NCBI GenBank assembly: GCA_937926205.1
Contig: CALEYL010000069.1
Location: 1-64,000 of the forward strand
Length of the DNA stretch: 64,000 nt
Source of the DNA: an uncultured Saprospiraceae bacterium
GTDB lineage: Bacteria; Bacteroidota; Bacteroidia; Chitinophagales; Saprospiraceae
Direction of reading: 5' to 3'
Shown: positions 36,260 to 44,466 of the stretch, one piece after another
Layout: every line of letters begins with the position of its first letter
Numbering within the stretch: the first letter of the stretch is position 1
Notes under the pieces: model-generated
What the model saw: only the letters and a program-made list of their open reading frames with translations
Database searches by the model: none
Told to the model about the DNA's origin: nothing
Position numbers and translations under genes: made by a program

Positions 36260-37180
36260 TTTTGTTTTAAACCCAAAGGTTCTGGATAAGCTAAAGCCCA
36301 GGCGGAAATCGCCTTCACTCCAATTGCCGGTATTGTAGGGCAGGTAGTCCGTTTCTGCAATTCCGCTTGCATTGCTCAGGTTGATCTGGAATATATTACA
36401 ACCCGTTTTGAATTCGAATCCAAGGCCATATACCGGATAGTAGCCCAATTCAGGCGTTCTGCTTTGAGAAATGGGTACGACGACATCTCCTACAAGCCCG
36501 AGCCATGGCGCTACCTGATATCGTGCGCCAAGCCCTGCGCTGTATATTCCCTGAACATCATCGCTGGGTACGAGGTTGCGATAGGTATAAGCTCCGGAAG
36601 CCTGAATTGAAAACCGGTCGGAGAATTTTCGCGCAACCATGATTTGGCCATGATAAGCCAGCCGGTGGCTAAATTTCGGATAACTGTGTATTGCAGTCGT
36701 TTCGTTTTCTACCTTTTTTTCGGTGGCCAGTGTAACCAGCCCGGACAAGGTCACCGTTACCGGCATGCCTTTGCCTTCAACCTGCCGCAATACCCGATAT
36801 TTCACACTTCCGTTCAGGAGCTGGCGCATGCCCTTTGCCCCATCTGACATGAATCCGCCTCCTTTTGCGCGAAACAGGCCTACATTGATGTTTTCTGAAA
36901 GGCCGTATGCCGCACCAATTGAGATGTCGCTGGTTTTTTCCAGGCCAAAGAAAGTTTCTCCGATGTTGTTAAAATCTTTCATTGCCCCAAAAAGCTGATT
37001 GAGACGCAGCTCCATCTTCCCTTTTTCGAGCATTTCAACAGAGGCAGAATGAACAAGTCGGTTGTCATTAAAGGTCTGGCTTGTCCGGATTGGCGCTTCC
37101 GGCGTCATTTCATCCTGAGCCTGAATTGTACAGAGGGCCGCCAGGCTAATGGCAACACATAAGATAGAATTTCGGATCAT
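36242..37180 (-). CDS. DUF5777 outer-membrane beta-barrel protein
   Basis: A 312-residue exported protein (signal peptide to about CTIQAQ) of the DUF5777 family, a predicted outer-membrane barrel. Typical features are NDNRLVHSASVEMLEKGKME, RLNQLFGAMKDFNN and repeated amphipathic strands ending in aromatic residues. Some family members lie beside lipid- or cytochrome-related secretion genes, but no function is established here. The C-terminus ends FKTKKTDTN, encoded within a repeated sequence, so the last residues may have been altered by repeat insertion. ATG 37180 begins the signal peptide. Confidence 0.8.
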   Translation of the reverse strand: MIRNSILCVAISLAALCTIQAQDEMTPEAPIRTSQTFNDNRLVHSASVEMLEKGKMELRLNQLFGAMKDFNNIGETFFGLEKTSDISIGAAYGLSENINVGLFRAKGGGFMSDGAKGMRQLLNGSVKYRVLRQVEGKGMPVTVTLSGLVTLATEKKVENETTAIHSYPKFSHRLAYHGQIMVARKFSDRFSIQASGAYTYRNLVPSDDVQGIYSAGLGARYQVAPWLGLVGDVVVPISQSRTPELGYYPVYGLGFEFKTGCNIFQINLSNASGIAETDYLPYNTGNWSEGDFRLGFSLSRTFGFKTKKTDTN

Positions 37181-37320
37181 GACAAATAAATTTAAATTCA
37201 ATATGAGTATGAGTCAATATTACGCTATGGTTATACTGATTACGGAGTACAGTGTTACAAATTTGTAACGCTTTTTTATGGGGATTTTGCAATTGACTGA
37301 TGAACAATATTCTTTCAGAT

Positions 37321-37353
37321 ATTGTATATTAAGCTGGAGTGGTGTTAACTTTG
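37321..37353 (+). promoter_or_regulatory. Candidate Bacteroidota promoter for bacilliredoxin gene
   Basis: ATTG (37321-37324), 21-nt spacer, then TAACTTTG (37346-37353). The -7 box matches TAnnTTTG exactly and the -33 box has the TTG core. It lies 37 nt before the start codon at 37391. Confidence 0.55.
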
Positions 37354-37390
37354 CCTTTCGAAAGATTGCTTAAATATAAAACAAAAATAC

Positions 37391-37804
37391 ATGTATCCGA
37401 TAGAACTTACCATACCCATGGCGAAAGACCTGAACGATTACGGGTTCAAAAGCCTGAAAACACCTGAAGATGTCGAGCAGGCACTTGAAAATCAGGAGGG
37501 TACAACACTGGTTGTTGTCAATTCCGTTTGCGGATGCGCGGCTGCCAATGCACGCCCCGGGGTAAAACTTGCCATCCGCCATGAAAAGCGTCCGGAAAAC
37601 TTAGTTACGGTTTTTGCCGGAGTAGATCAGGAAGCAACCGGCAAAGCACGCGAATTTATGCTGCCTTATCCGCCTTCGTCTCCTGCCATTGCGCTGTTCA
37701 AAGATGGCAAACTGGTTCATTTTCTGGAGCGCCACCACATCGAAGGCCGTTCTGCGGAAATCATTTCCGAAAACCTGAAAATGGCTTTCGACCGCTACTG
37801 CTAG
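37391..37804 (+). CDS. BrxA/BrxB family bacilliredoxin
   Basis: A 137-residue cytosolic thioredoxin-fold protein of the YphP/YqiW family. The active site is CGC within NSVCGCAAANARPG at about residues 46-60, and the family end HFLERHHIEGR is present. In Firmicutes these proteins remove bacillithiol from proteins after oxidative stress; many Bacteroidota also make bacillithiol. It is transcribed alone and ends at a strong bidirectional terminator. Confidence 0.95.
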   Translation: MYPIELTIPMAKDLNDYGFKSLKTPEDVEQALENQEGTTLVVVNSVCGCAAANARPGVKLAIRHEKRPENLVTVFAGVDQEATGKAREFMLPYPPSSPAIALFKDGKLVHFLERHHIEGRSAEIISENLKMAFDRYC

Positions 37805-37823
37805 TTGTTCATTTCCGCATGAA

Positions 37824-37862
37824 AAAACGGGCCTTTCCTGCCAAAGGAAAGGCCCGTTTTTT
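37824..37862. terminator. Bidirectional terminator
   Basis: AAAACGGGCCTTTCC (37824-37838) pairs perfectly with GGAAAGGCCCGTTTT (37846-37860), with A and T runs on the two sides. It separates the convergent bacilliredoxin and S8 protease genes and can serve both. Confidence 0.85.
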
Positions 37863-37877
37863 ATTTATTTGTGCGTC

Positions 37878-39425
37878 TTAATTGTTCACTGCCGTAGCAG
37901 CATTCACAATTCCCCATCCAAACTCCCCGTTACGGCTGGGATAAAAGCTCGCTGCTGTTTTCATGCGGTTCAATACCTGAGCTCTTGTTTGAGAAGGATT
38001 TGTCGCCCAAACCAATGCGGCTATGCCGGCGGTTGTGGCTGTTGCAGCCGAAGAACCGCCCACATAGGAAGGCGTATTGCCACTCATGGCTAATGAAAGC
38101 GAGGTACGCGAATCATCGACGCTGCGCTGCATGACTGCAACAAAGTCCACTTTGCTGCCCGAATGGCAAGTATTGCATTTGACCATTGAAGCGCCGTCTT
38201 TGACCCCGGTAACTGCCACCACCTCATTCATCGTTGCCGGAAAAATGACACCAACCCAGCTTGTAAACCAGGTAGAAGTGCCTGCAGCTGAAAAAATTAA
38301 TTTTCCGCGCCCATAAGCATAGTAAACCCCATCCGCGACCTGGCTGCTCCAGAATATATCGCCAATGGACATGCTGATGATTTTTACGCCGCTGTTGTTG
38401 CCAGCTATGACCAGTGCATTGGCTACTCCGGTTTTTTCGCTGCTCCCGTTTACAATCACATCACCGGTGCCGCGAATGGCCAATAAGCTGGACTTGTAGG
38501 CGACGCCTACTGAAGATCCGCCGCTTCCGCGTGGCGCTGTTGCCAGTCCGGCCATTTGCGTTCCGTGTCCACACTGATCGTTAGGGCCATCCGGTGAAGC
38601 CCAGGGCCACCAGGAACTGACATAAGTACCCAGACGTGTGATGCTGCGCCCTGTCGAATTTCCGGAAGCGAATTCACTGCCGAGTTTGCTCTGACCAGAT
38701 GAGGTGCCGGTGTCAATGATGGCAATGGTAATGCCCGCGCCCGTGCTGGTATTCCAGGCAGCGGGGATGTTCATGTAATTAAAGTTCCAGGGCACTTTTA
38801 CGCTCGGACTAATGGTGGTATAGTCTGCCCCCGGGATGCTGCTGGCCGGTGAAATGCCGCAGCCCGCGTCGCTGCGAAAAGTAATCTCTTCATCGCCTTC
38901 GTCGGCATAGCTGTAACCTGAAGGCTCCACGTATCGCACTTCGGGCATTTTCCGCAAAGCAGACAATATGCGCTCGCTGGTAATGCGCATGTTGATGAAG
39001 GGCAGTGTTCCATTTTCGAGCAGCGGCATGAGATCAGCCGCAGTAAACTTTTCATTTGGAAAGTCCCGGTTCATTTCCACGACTACGAAATCAATGATTT
39101 TCTGGCGGGCATCCTGCCACGCTTTTTCCTGAATGTCTATTTGGTGCATCTTCTCGCGGAGGTCACCCTCATTGGCTGGTTTGTATCCAATAGCCACAAG
39201 TTTATCGCCACGCATGACGGCGCTCCACAATAAGTGATCGTCAGCCATCTCCCACTTAAAAACTTCATGTTCGCGGAGTTGGCTAAGGACAAATTCATTA
39301 ATTTCTTCTCGTGTTGCCGGGTTGTTGTTCGGTTCGGGCTGAGGCACTTCGACAAATTTGTCTTTAGTGCAGGAAAAAACAAGCAGCGACGCCGCCAGTA
39401 AGATCAGTAGAGATTTGTTGCTCAT
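37878..39425 (-). CDS. S8 (subtilisin-like) lipoprotein protease
   Basis: A 515-residue serine protease with a lipoprotein signal (lipobox LLVFSC, then a Pro/Glu/Asn linker). An N-terminal prodomain-like segment precedes the catalytic domain. The triad is visible: Asp in IAIIDTGTSSG, His in QCGHGTQMAGLA, Ser in VGGSSAATATTAG. The serine motif is GSSAAT where GTSMAxP is usual, so the conserved proline is replaced; activity is still likely because family variants tolerate this. The protein should be membrane-anchored facing the periplasm or exterior. ATG 39425 is preferred over TTG 39437. Confidence 0.9.
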   Translation of the reverse strand: MSNKSLLILLAASLLVFSCTKDKFVEVPQPEPNNNPATREEINEFVLSQLREHEVFKWEMADDHLLWSAVMRGDKLVAIGYKPANEGDLREKMHQIDIQEKAWQDARQKIIDFVVVEMNRDFPNEKFTAADLMPLLENGTLPFINMRITSERILSALRKMPEVRYVEPSGYSYADEGDEEITFRSDAGCGISPASSIPGADYTTISPSVKVPWNFNYMNIPAAWNTSTGAGITIAIIDTGTSSGQSKLGSEFASGNSTGRSITRLGTYVSSWWPWASPDGPNDQCGHGTQMAGLATAPRGSGGSSVGVAYKSSLLAIRGTGDVIVNGSSEKTGVANALVIAGNNSGVKIISMSIGDIFWSSQVADGVYYAYGRGKLIFSAAGTSTWFTSWVGVIFPATMNEVVAVTGVKDGASMVKCNTCHSGSKVDFVAVMQRSVDDSRTSLSLAMSGNTPSYVGGSSAATATTAGIAALVWATNPSQTRAQVLNRMKTAASFYPSRNGEFGWGIVNAATAVNN

Positions 39426-39732
39426 GTCATTAGGCAATTTTAGATTTTAGAATAGTGCAATTGAGAGCTGTGAAAATAAAATTATATTTTAAATATGAAT
39501 AAAAATACATGTTATTATTTAAATAAATCAAGTTAATAGTGCGCTTATGTTTTGATATTCGGGCAAGCGGTGGTTTATTGTATTTATTCGGGGTATGGAG
39601 AAATGTTACAGATTGTTTTTACCAGCGTCTGAATGCTTGAAAAATCAATCGCTTGTATGGCGGCAGCTTGCTTGGCATCAACATTACCGTTAACTTGCCG
39701 TAACAATCATTGTTCACTTTAAATCAGTAGTC

Positions 39733-40008
39733 ATGGAAGAGGAAAAGAGTTTTTTTGACAAAATGAAGGACACGGCCGAAGAACTGGCTGAAGGCTTCGA
39801 GCGCACCATGGATAAATTGGGCGACGCTGCAGAACGCAAACTGGAAGAATTGAAGGCAAACGAAAAAACGGCGCCTTACATCCAAAAAGGGGAGGAGCTA
39901 TGGGACAAACTGGAAGATAAAGCGCTGGAACTGAAAGACAAACTTTTTGGCGAAGCTGAAGAGGGGAAGCAGGAAGATCCTGAGAAAAAAGATACACCAC
40001 AGGCTTAA
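39733..40008 (+). CDS. Small charged helical protein
   Basis: A 91-residue, highly charged protein (Glu/Lys-rich) predicted to be almost entirely amphipathic helix, starting EEEKSFFDKMKDTAEELAEGF and ending in a disordered Glu/Lys tail. No family is recognised with confidence; it recalls YtxH- or LEA-like stress proteins in composition only. No signal peptide. The 295-nt upstream gap holds no other gene. OmpA-like porin follows after 157 nt. Confidence 0.6.
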   Translation: MEEEKSFFDKMKDTAEELAEGFERTMDKLGDAAERKLEELKANEKTAPYIQKGEELWDKLEDKALELKDKLFGEAEEGKQEDPEKKDTPQA

Positions 40009-40165
40009 TTTCAAAGACTCGACCGTTTTTTGGTTTGCATAACAAAATGCAAGGGGCAATTTATCTTTTGCTCCTTGCGTTTTGCATACCTACACAACCG
40101 AAGAAGTTGTGTTTTTTTATATAACCCTCTACAATTCAGTGATTAATAATGCAAAAAATATACCT

Positions 40166-41701
40166 ATGAAAAAATTATTCCTGTCTCTTTTTGTGATGCT
40201 TTTGTTGGGAAGCGTTGCGCTTGAAGCACAAAAGACTAGCTTCCATGCGCTGAGTGCAAAATTTCTGTTTATTGACTATGGTACTGCAAATTCCATTGAC
40301 GGTCTGGACGTTACCAACGGTTTTGAGTTGGGATACACGGCCGGATTGAACAAATACCTTGGTTTGGCCGTCCCCATAAAAATAGGCTCGGCCAATGTTT
40401 TTGGAGACATCAACAACCGCAATATTTTTAGTATTGACGGGCTTTTACGACTGCATTATGCGCCGGAAGAAGCTAAAATTATCCCCTATCTGGTGGGTGG
40501 TGCTGGTTATGTGGTGGAAAAAGACGGACCGGATAACATGCAGATCCCTCTGGGCGCCGGTTTCGACATCAAGCTCGGTAAAAATTCTTACCTCAATATT
40601 CAGGGCGAATACCGCATTTCACAGGAAAACAACCGCGACAACCTCCAGTTGGGGGCAGGCTTTGTTTACCGCCTTCATAAGCTGGACCGCGATGGTGACG
40701 GCGTTGCTGATGCAGTGGACAAATGCCCGGATGTTGCCGGCCTGAAAACGCTGATGGGTTGCCCCGACAGTGATGGCGACGGCATTGCCGATGGCGACGA
40801 TGATTGCCCAAATGCGCCCGGAAAAAAAGCGACAGGCGGTTGTCCGGATACAGATGGCGATGGCGTTATTGACAAAAAAGACGATTGTCCCGATGTGGCG
40901 GGCCTCGCTGACCTTAAAGGCTGCCCGGATGCTGATGGCGACGGCGTGGCCGATAATATGGACAAGTGCCCTAATGAAAAAGGCTTAGCGGCTTTGGGTG
41001 GCTGCCCTGACCGTGACGGCGACGGCATTGCTGACGGCGAAGACGAATGCCCGGATGAAAAAGGCAGCGTCGAAAACAAAGGTTGTCCGGTGAGAGACCG
41101 CGATGGCGACGGCATTGCCGATGCCAGCGATAAGTGCCCGGATGAAAAGGGCGTGGCTTCCGCAATGGGCTGCCCGGACCGCGACGGCGACGGTTTTGCC
41201 GATGCCAATGACAAATGCCCCGACACAGCCGGCACGATGGAAGGCTGCCCGGATTCAGACGGCGACGGCGTTCACGACGGCGATGACCGCTGTCCAAATG
41301 AAGCCGGATTAGCCAAAAACAAGGGTTGTCCTGAAATCAAAAAAGAAATCAGAGAAGTGCTGAACTTTGCCATGCGTGCCGTGCAATTTGAAACCGGTAA
41401 GGCAACACTGAAAAAACAATCCAACGCTGTACTTGACCAGATCGTTGACATTATGGCTCAATACCCGGCTTACCGCCTTGTTATTGCCGGTCATACCGAC
41501 GATGTGGGCAACGACAAAGCCAACCTGACCTTATCGGAAAACCGGGCAAAAGCCTGCTACAAATACCTGCTCGATAAAGGCGTTTCCGCCAAACGCCTCA
41601 GCTACGCGGGCTATGGCGAATCGCAACCAATTGCCGACAACAAAACGTCGAAAGGGCGTGAGTTGAACCGGCGGGTGGAGTTTGATTTGATTGTTCAGTA
41701 G
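40166..41701 (+). CDS. OmpA-family porin with eight TSP3 calcium repeats
   Basis: A 511-residue outer-membrane protein. The signal peptide (to about ALEAQ) is followed by an eight-stranded barrel-like domain (residues about 25-170). Eight thrombospondin type 3 repeats follow (DxDGDGxxD ... DxCP), spanning about residues 172-395; their Asp residues bind calcium. The OmpA C-terminal domain has VQFETGKATLKKQS and HTDDVGNDKANLTLSENRA, which bind peptidoglycan. The protein links outer membrane and cell wall. ATG 40166 begins the signal peptide; the frame opens at 40082. A strong terminator follows. Confidence 0.95.
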   Translation: MKKLFLSLFVMLLLGSVALEAQKTSFHALSAKFLFIDYGTANSIDGLDVTNGFELGYTAGLNKYLGLAVPIKIGSANVFGDINNRNIFSIDGLLRLHYAPEEAKIIPYLVGGAGYVVEKDGPDNMQIPLGAGFDIKLGKNSYLNIQGEYRISQENNRDNLQLGAGFVYRLHKLDRDGDGVADAVDKCPDVAGLKTLMGCPDSDGDGIADGDDDCPNAPGKKATGGCPDTDGDGVIDKKDDCPDVAGLADLKGCPDADGDGVADNMDKCPNEKGLAALGGCPDRDGDGIADGEDECPDEKGSVENKGCPVRDRDGDGIADASDKCPDEKGVASAMGCPDRDGDGFADANDKCPDTAGTMEGCPDSDGDGVHDGDDRCPNEAGLAKNKGCPEIKKEIREVLNFAMRAVQFETGKATLKKQSNAVLDQIVDIMAQYPAYRLVIAGHTDDVGNDKANLTLSENRAKACYKYLLDKGVSAKRLSYAGYGESQPIADNKTSKGRELNRRVEFDLIVQ

Positions 41702-41714
41702 AAGAAAGCTTTGG

Positions 41715-41760
41715 GGAGCGATGCCGTTTTTGTAAAAAAGGCATCGCTCCTCCTGTTTTT
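41715..41760 (+). terminator. Rho-independent terminator
   Basis: GGAGCGATGCC (41715-41725) pairs perfectly with GGCATCGCTCC (41740-41750), then TCCTGTTTTT. It lies 13 nt after the OmpA-like stop codon. Confidence 0.85.
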
Positions 41761-42085
41761 AAAAAAATGTTGTGATAAAGTTGCGCCCATTGTTGCAAAG
41801 TCCCGGATAATTTTTTTTGCAGTATGTACACGAAAATGTTCATGCAATCCTCTTTGGACTTTTTTACAAATTAGCAGTAAAGTACTCCGTTAGGAAGGGC
41901 TTTATAACAAATTAATGCCTGAACAAATAGGCGAATAACAGTTTCAAGAACACTAAGAATAATGCACATTAAGTATCCCGCCTATTGAGGGTGAGGGTAT
42001 TCACAGCGGCTTTTGCTTACGTCTGGGCTGACGCAAGCTATGAGCTCTTAATTGTATTTTCTGATGTAATATAATCCTTGAAACA
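41761..42085. other. Intergenic, no gene
   Basis: There is no supported gene between the OmpA terminator and the small HTH gene. A weak hairpin, GCTTACGTC against GACGCAAGC (about 42012-42038), is the only structure noted. Confidence 0.4.
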
Positions 42086-42316
42086 ATGGGAATAAAAGAT
42101 CAATTTCAGTTATTGGCACGCTTAGATCAATTGATTCGTTTGAGAGCGACAGGTGCACCCGCTATGCTGGCACAGCGTTTCGAAGTATCAGAACGTACGA
42201 TTTACAACCTTTTGAATCATCTCAAAGATATGGGCGCCCCGGTTCAATATTGCCGGGACCGCCAAAGTTATATTTACCCGGATGGTTCAACTTTTCGATT
42301 TGGTTTAGTTCCATAG
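42086..42316 (+). CDS. Small HTH DNA-binding protein
   Basis: A 76-residue protein with a helix-turn-helix of the HTH_11/DeoR type: LDQLIRLRATGAPAMLAQRFEVSERTIYNLLNHLKDMG in outline (residues about 13-50), followed by a short beta wing (APVQYCRDRQSYIYPDG). It has no effector domain, so it resembles the DNA-binding half of a WYL or DeoR regulator standing alone. It lies 186 nt upstream of the cysteine-rich lipoprotein gene in the same direction and may regulate it. Confidence 0.75.
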   Translation: MGIKDQFQLLARLDQLIRLRATGAPAMLAQRFEVSERTIYNLLNHLKDMGAPVQYCRDRQSYIYPDGSTFRFGLVP

Positions 42317-42373
42317 ATAAATAGTAAAAAATGTAACAATATGTTCACTGCAAAATTCCTGCAGGGGTTGATA

Positions 42374-42381
42374 TTAACTTT
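42374..42381 (+). promoter_or_regulatory. Candidate -7 box
   Basis: TAACTTTG fits the Bacteroidota -7 consensus and lies 121 nt before the start of the cysteine-rich lipoprotein. I see no well-placed TTTG -33 box, so the call is weak. Confidence 0.35.
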
Positions 42382-42502
42382 GTATTACCCATTTGTCTAA
42401 TCGGTTAATACAAGGCGCCTGTAAGCCCCGGATATATTGGGTAGTGGGTTTTCCGAAACCACTTAAAAAATAAGTAGGGATAATTTTAAAACCAATTAGA
42501 AG

Positions 42503-43162
42503 ATGAGCAAATTATTGTTTTTAACCCTTCTGTTGATGGGCTGCTTTAGCCAGCATACAGTCAACAAAGTAAATGATTTTGACCTGCAGGCTTTTGCAAG
42601 ACAAAATAGCCTGACGTATGTGGAGACCATAGCCACTGCATCCGATAAGAAAGTACTTCCAGAAAACGAACAAGGGATTGTCTTGATATTATCCAATCCA
42701 TCCGATGGCAACAGGGTAGACAAGGCCTTGCTTTTACAAGGTGTTTCTGGCCTGGCATTTTCTTCAAAAACGATTGCTTTAGCTTACAATGAAAGTGGTA
42801 TGCTGTTGAAAATGGATGGAAATCTTTATGGATTGCGTTTATCGGGCTATAAAGGTTTTTTTGACAAAGTAAAAGTTGCAGCGACCATGCTGGAAGGATA
42901 TGGCCTGGCAAAGTATCAACTTGACGCAGATAGAACAACCTTCATAGATAAGGCTAATAGTGATGGTTTTCTGACGGCATATGCTTCTTCCGGGGGTAAT
43001 CCTCCTGTGCTTTATTTCGATTGTATCGCTTGTGGTTCGGGAGGCGATGGAGCAAGTCATTGTCAAATAATGGGGGTAACTTTTGGATGTGAAGTCACTT
43101 GCAATACAGGCTACTATGCTTGTTGCAACATGTTGACCGGTTGCAAGTGTTGTCGTGAATAA
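42503..43162 (+). CDS. Lipoprotein with ten-cysteine C-terminal domain
   Basis: A 219-residue protein I do not recognise as a named family. The signal ends in a lipobox LLLMGC (Cys 14). A hydrophilic domain of about 155 residues follows. The last 46 residues (174-219) contain ten cysteines: CIACGSGG, then single Cys in SHCQ and FGCE, then VTCNTGYYACC and GCKCCRE. This spacing, with GYYACC, resembles short secreted cysteine-rich peptides of Bacteroidota. The cysteines could form disulfides or bind metal. The following genes encode a membrane protein and a thioredoxin, which would fit an extracytoplasmic thiol-oxidation system, but this is inference. Confidence 0.7.
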   Translation: MSKLLFLTLLLMGCFSQHTVNKVNDFDLQAFARQNSLTYVETIATASDKKVLPENEQGIVLILSNPSDGNRVDKALLLQGVSGLAFSSKTIALAYNESGMLLKMDGNLYGLRLSGYKGFFDKVKVAATMLEGYGLAKYQLDADRTTFIDKANSDGFLTAYASSGGNPPVLYFDCIACGSGGDGASHCQIMGVTFGCEVTCNTGYYACCNMLTGCKCCRE

Positions 43163-43176
43163 TAAAATAGGGTTTC

Positions 43177-43211
43177 TTAGAGCTTGCTCGATGGTTACGG
43201 GCAAGCTCTAA
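43177..43211. repeat. Compact hairpin of MITE-end sequence
   Basis: TTAGAGCTTGC (43177-43187) and GCAAGCTCTAA (43201-43211) pair perfectly over 11 bp with a 13-nt loop. The arms are the same sequence as the ends of the MITE-like element at 9279-9443, so this may be a nearly complete internal deletion of that element. It lies between two genes of the cysteine-rich module. Confidence 0.65.
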
Positions 43212-43231
43212 TTCGTAACAAATTCTTTATC

Positions 43232-43717
43232 ATGAACCCAAAGGATTGGATTTTGTCCTCCATTGCTTCATTAAGAATCGCCAACTCTATTGCACTTTTG
43301 ATTTTCTCTATAATCTGCGTAGGCGACGTCTTTACTTTTGCGCCTAATTACTACCTCTTCGTTTTTCTATTGGCCATCATAAATGGCTGTTATTCCATCC
43401 GATTGTTCAATCTATTGGATGCCGTTGTTGCTTTCGCAGCAGGTAGTTATGTCATGGGTTTTGATGCAGTCACTTTCAGGGGATTGATCACTTTTCCCGA
43501 CGCCGTATTATTCGTGTATGTGCTGGGCTTTGGCGCTGGGCGCCTGATCGTAAATTCCAGATTAAACCCTTGGAAGTTCAACATTGTAGTTGGGTTACAG
43601 ATGCTGTTCAGTTATTTACTCTTTCTTTTTTTAGTGAAGAATGCTTATATAGGAATGTCTTATTGGGGCGTAATGGGTTTTTTCGTGAGCTATTTTATGC
43701 TGAAAAAAAAAACATAG
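43232..43717 (+). CDS. Hypothetical five-helix membrane protein
   Basis: A 161-residue inner-membrane protein with hydrophobic segments at about 13-33, 38-55, 63-80, 88-105 and 117-150. I do not recognise the family. Polar residues are few, and there is one Cys in FSIICVGDVF and one in NGCYSIR. ATG 43232 is chosen; the frame back to 43184 lies in the hairpin. It ends MLKKKT, and the downstream reading frame stays open beyond the stop, which matters for the thioredoxin gene. Confidence 0.6.
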   Translation: MNPKDWILSSIASLRIANSIALLIFSIICVGDVFTFAPNYYLFVFLLAIINGCYSIRLFNLLDAVVAFAAGSYVMGFDAVTFRGLITFPDAVLFVYVLGFGAGRLIVNSRLNPWKFNIVVGLQMLFSYLLFLFLVKNAYIGMSYWGVMGFFVSYFMLKKKT

Positions 43718-43895
43718 CTTAATTTCCTCCTTAGCCGTATTTGCACCTTTTTGGCTTTTATAAACGACCATAGGCCTCTTTGGGGGGGTACTTCACTGGA
43801 TTATTGGCGCCATTGCCGCATCTCTGGTAGGCATCTTTTTTGCAAAAATTGCTTATTCTCAGGGAAGAGTATGGCTTTGGGGGCTTGTTAACGTA

Positions 43896-44399
43896 GTGTT
43901 TTGCGTGGGCGTAATTCCCTTGCTGGCAGAAAACATTGGCTACACCAAATTGGTCACTTCCTGGAATACGCCTGCGCCGGATGATCGTTTTTTATACGGA
44001 CAGGATACCGTAACCTTGCAAGCGTTTAAGGATAAAATAGTCATCCTTGATTTTTGGCATACCCGCTGCGGCAGTTGTTTTCAGAAGTTCCCTGAGCTGG
44101 AACAGCTTCAGAAAAAATATGCAGGAGATGAAAGGGTTATGATAATGGCGGTTAATATTCCAATCCGATCTGATACTGTCGGAGAAGGGCAGGCCAAAAT
44201 GAAGCACTTGGGATATACTTTTCAAAATCTTTATGCGGTTAAGAATTCAACAGCGGAAGCTATGGGCGTATCTTTTTATCCTACCCTTGTTTACATCGAT
44301 AAGAACAGTCAAATCAGGTACAAAGGCCAATTAGAGTTAAACCGCCGGATTTTTAACAATACAGAAGCTTTGATCGCACGTTTGTTGAAAGGATCATAG
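43896..44399 (+). CDS. Membrane-anchored TlpA-like thioredoxin, start uncertain
   Basis: A 167-residue thioredoxin-fold protein with the active site WHTRCGSCFQKFPE (CxxC at about residues 59-62), cis-Pro in VSFYPTLVYID and the usual TlpA/ResA helical insert. It should reduce or exchange disulfides outside the cytoplasm. GTG 43896 is a formal start, but the same frame stays open back to 43764 and encodes further membrane helices (GAIAASLVGIFFAKIAYSQG and VWLWGLVNVVFCVGVIPLL), so the true protein is probably longer. A run of seven G at 43782-43788 may hold a frameshift. It completes the cysteine-rich module. Confidence 0.75.
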   Translation: MFCVGVIPLLAENIGYTKLVTSWNTPAPDDRFLYGQDTVTLQAFKDKIVILDFWHTRCGSCFQKFPELEQLQKKYAGDERVMIMAVNIPIRSDTVGEGQAKMKHLGYTFQNLYAVKNSTAEAMGVSFYPTLVYIDKNSQIRYKGQLELNRRIFNNTEALIARLLKGS

Positions 44400-44466
44400 T
44401 ACGCTTTTCTAAGGGCCAGGGAACATTCATTTCGGCGACTGCGTTTTGAAATAAATTTATGTTCCA

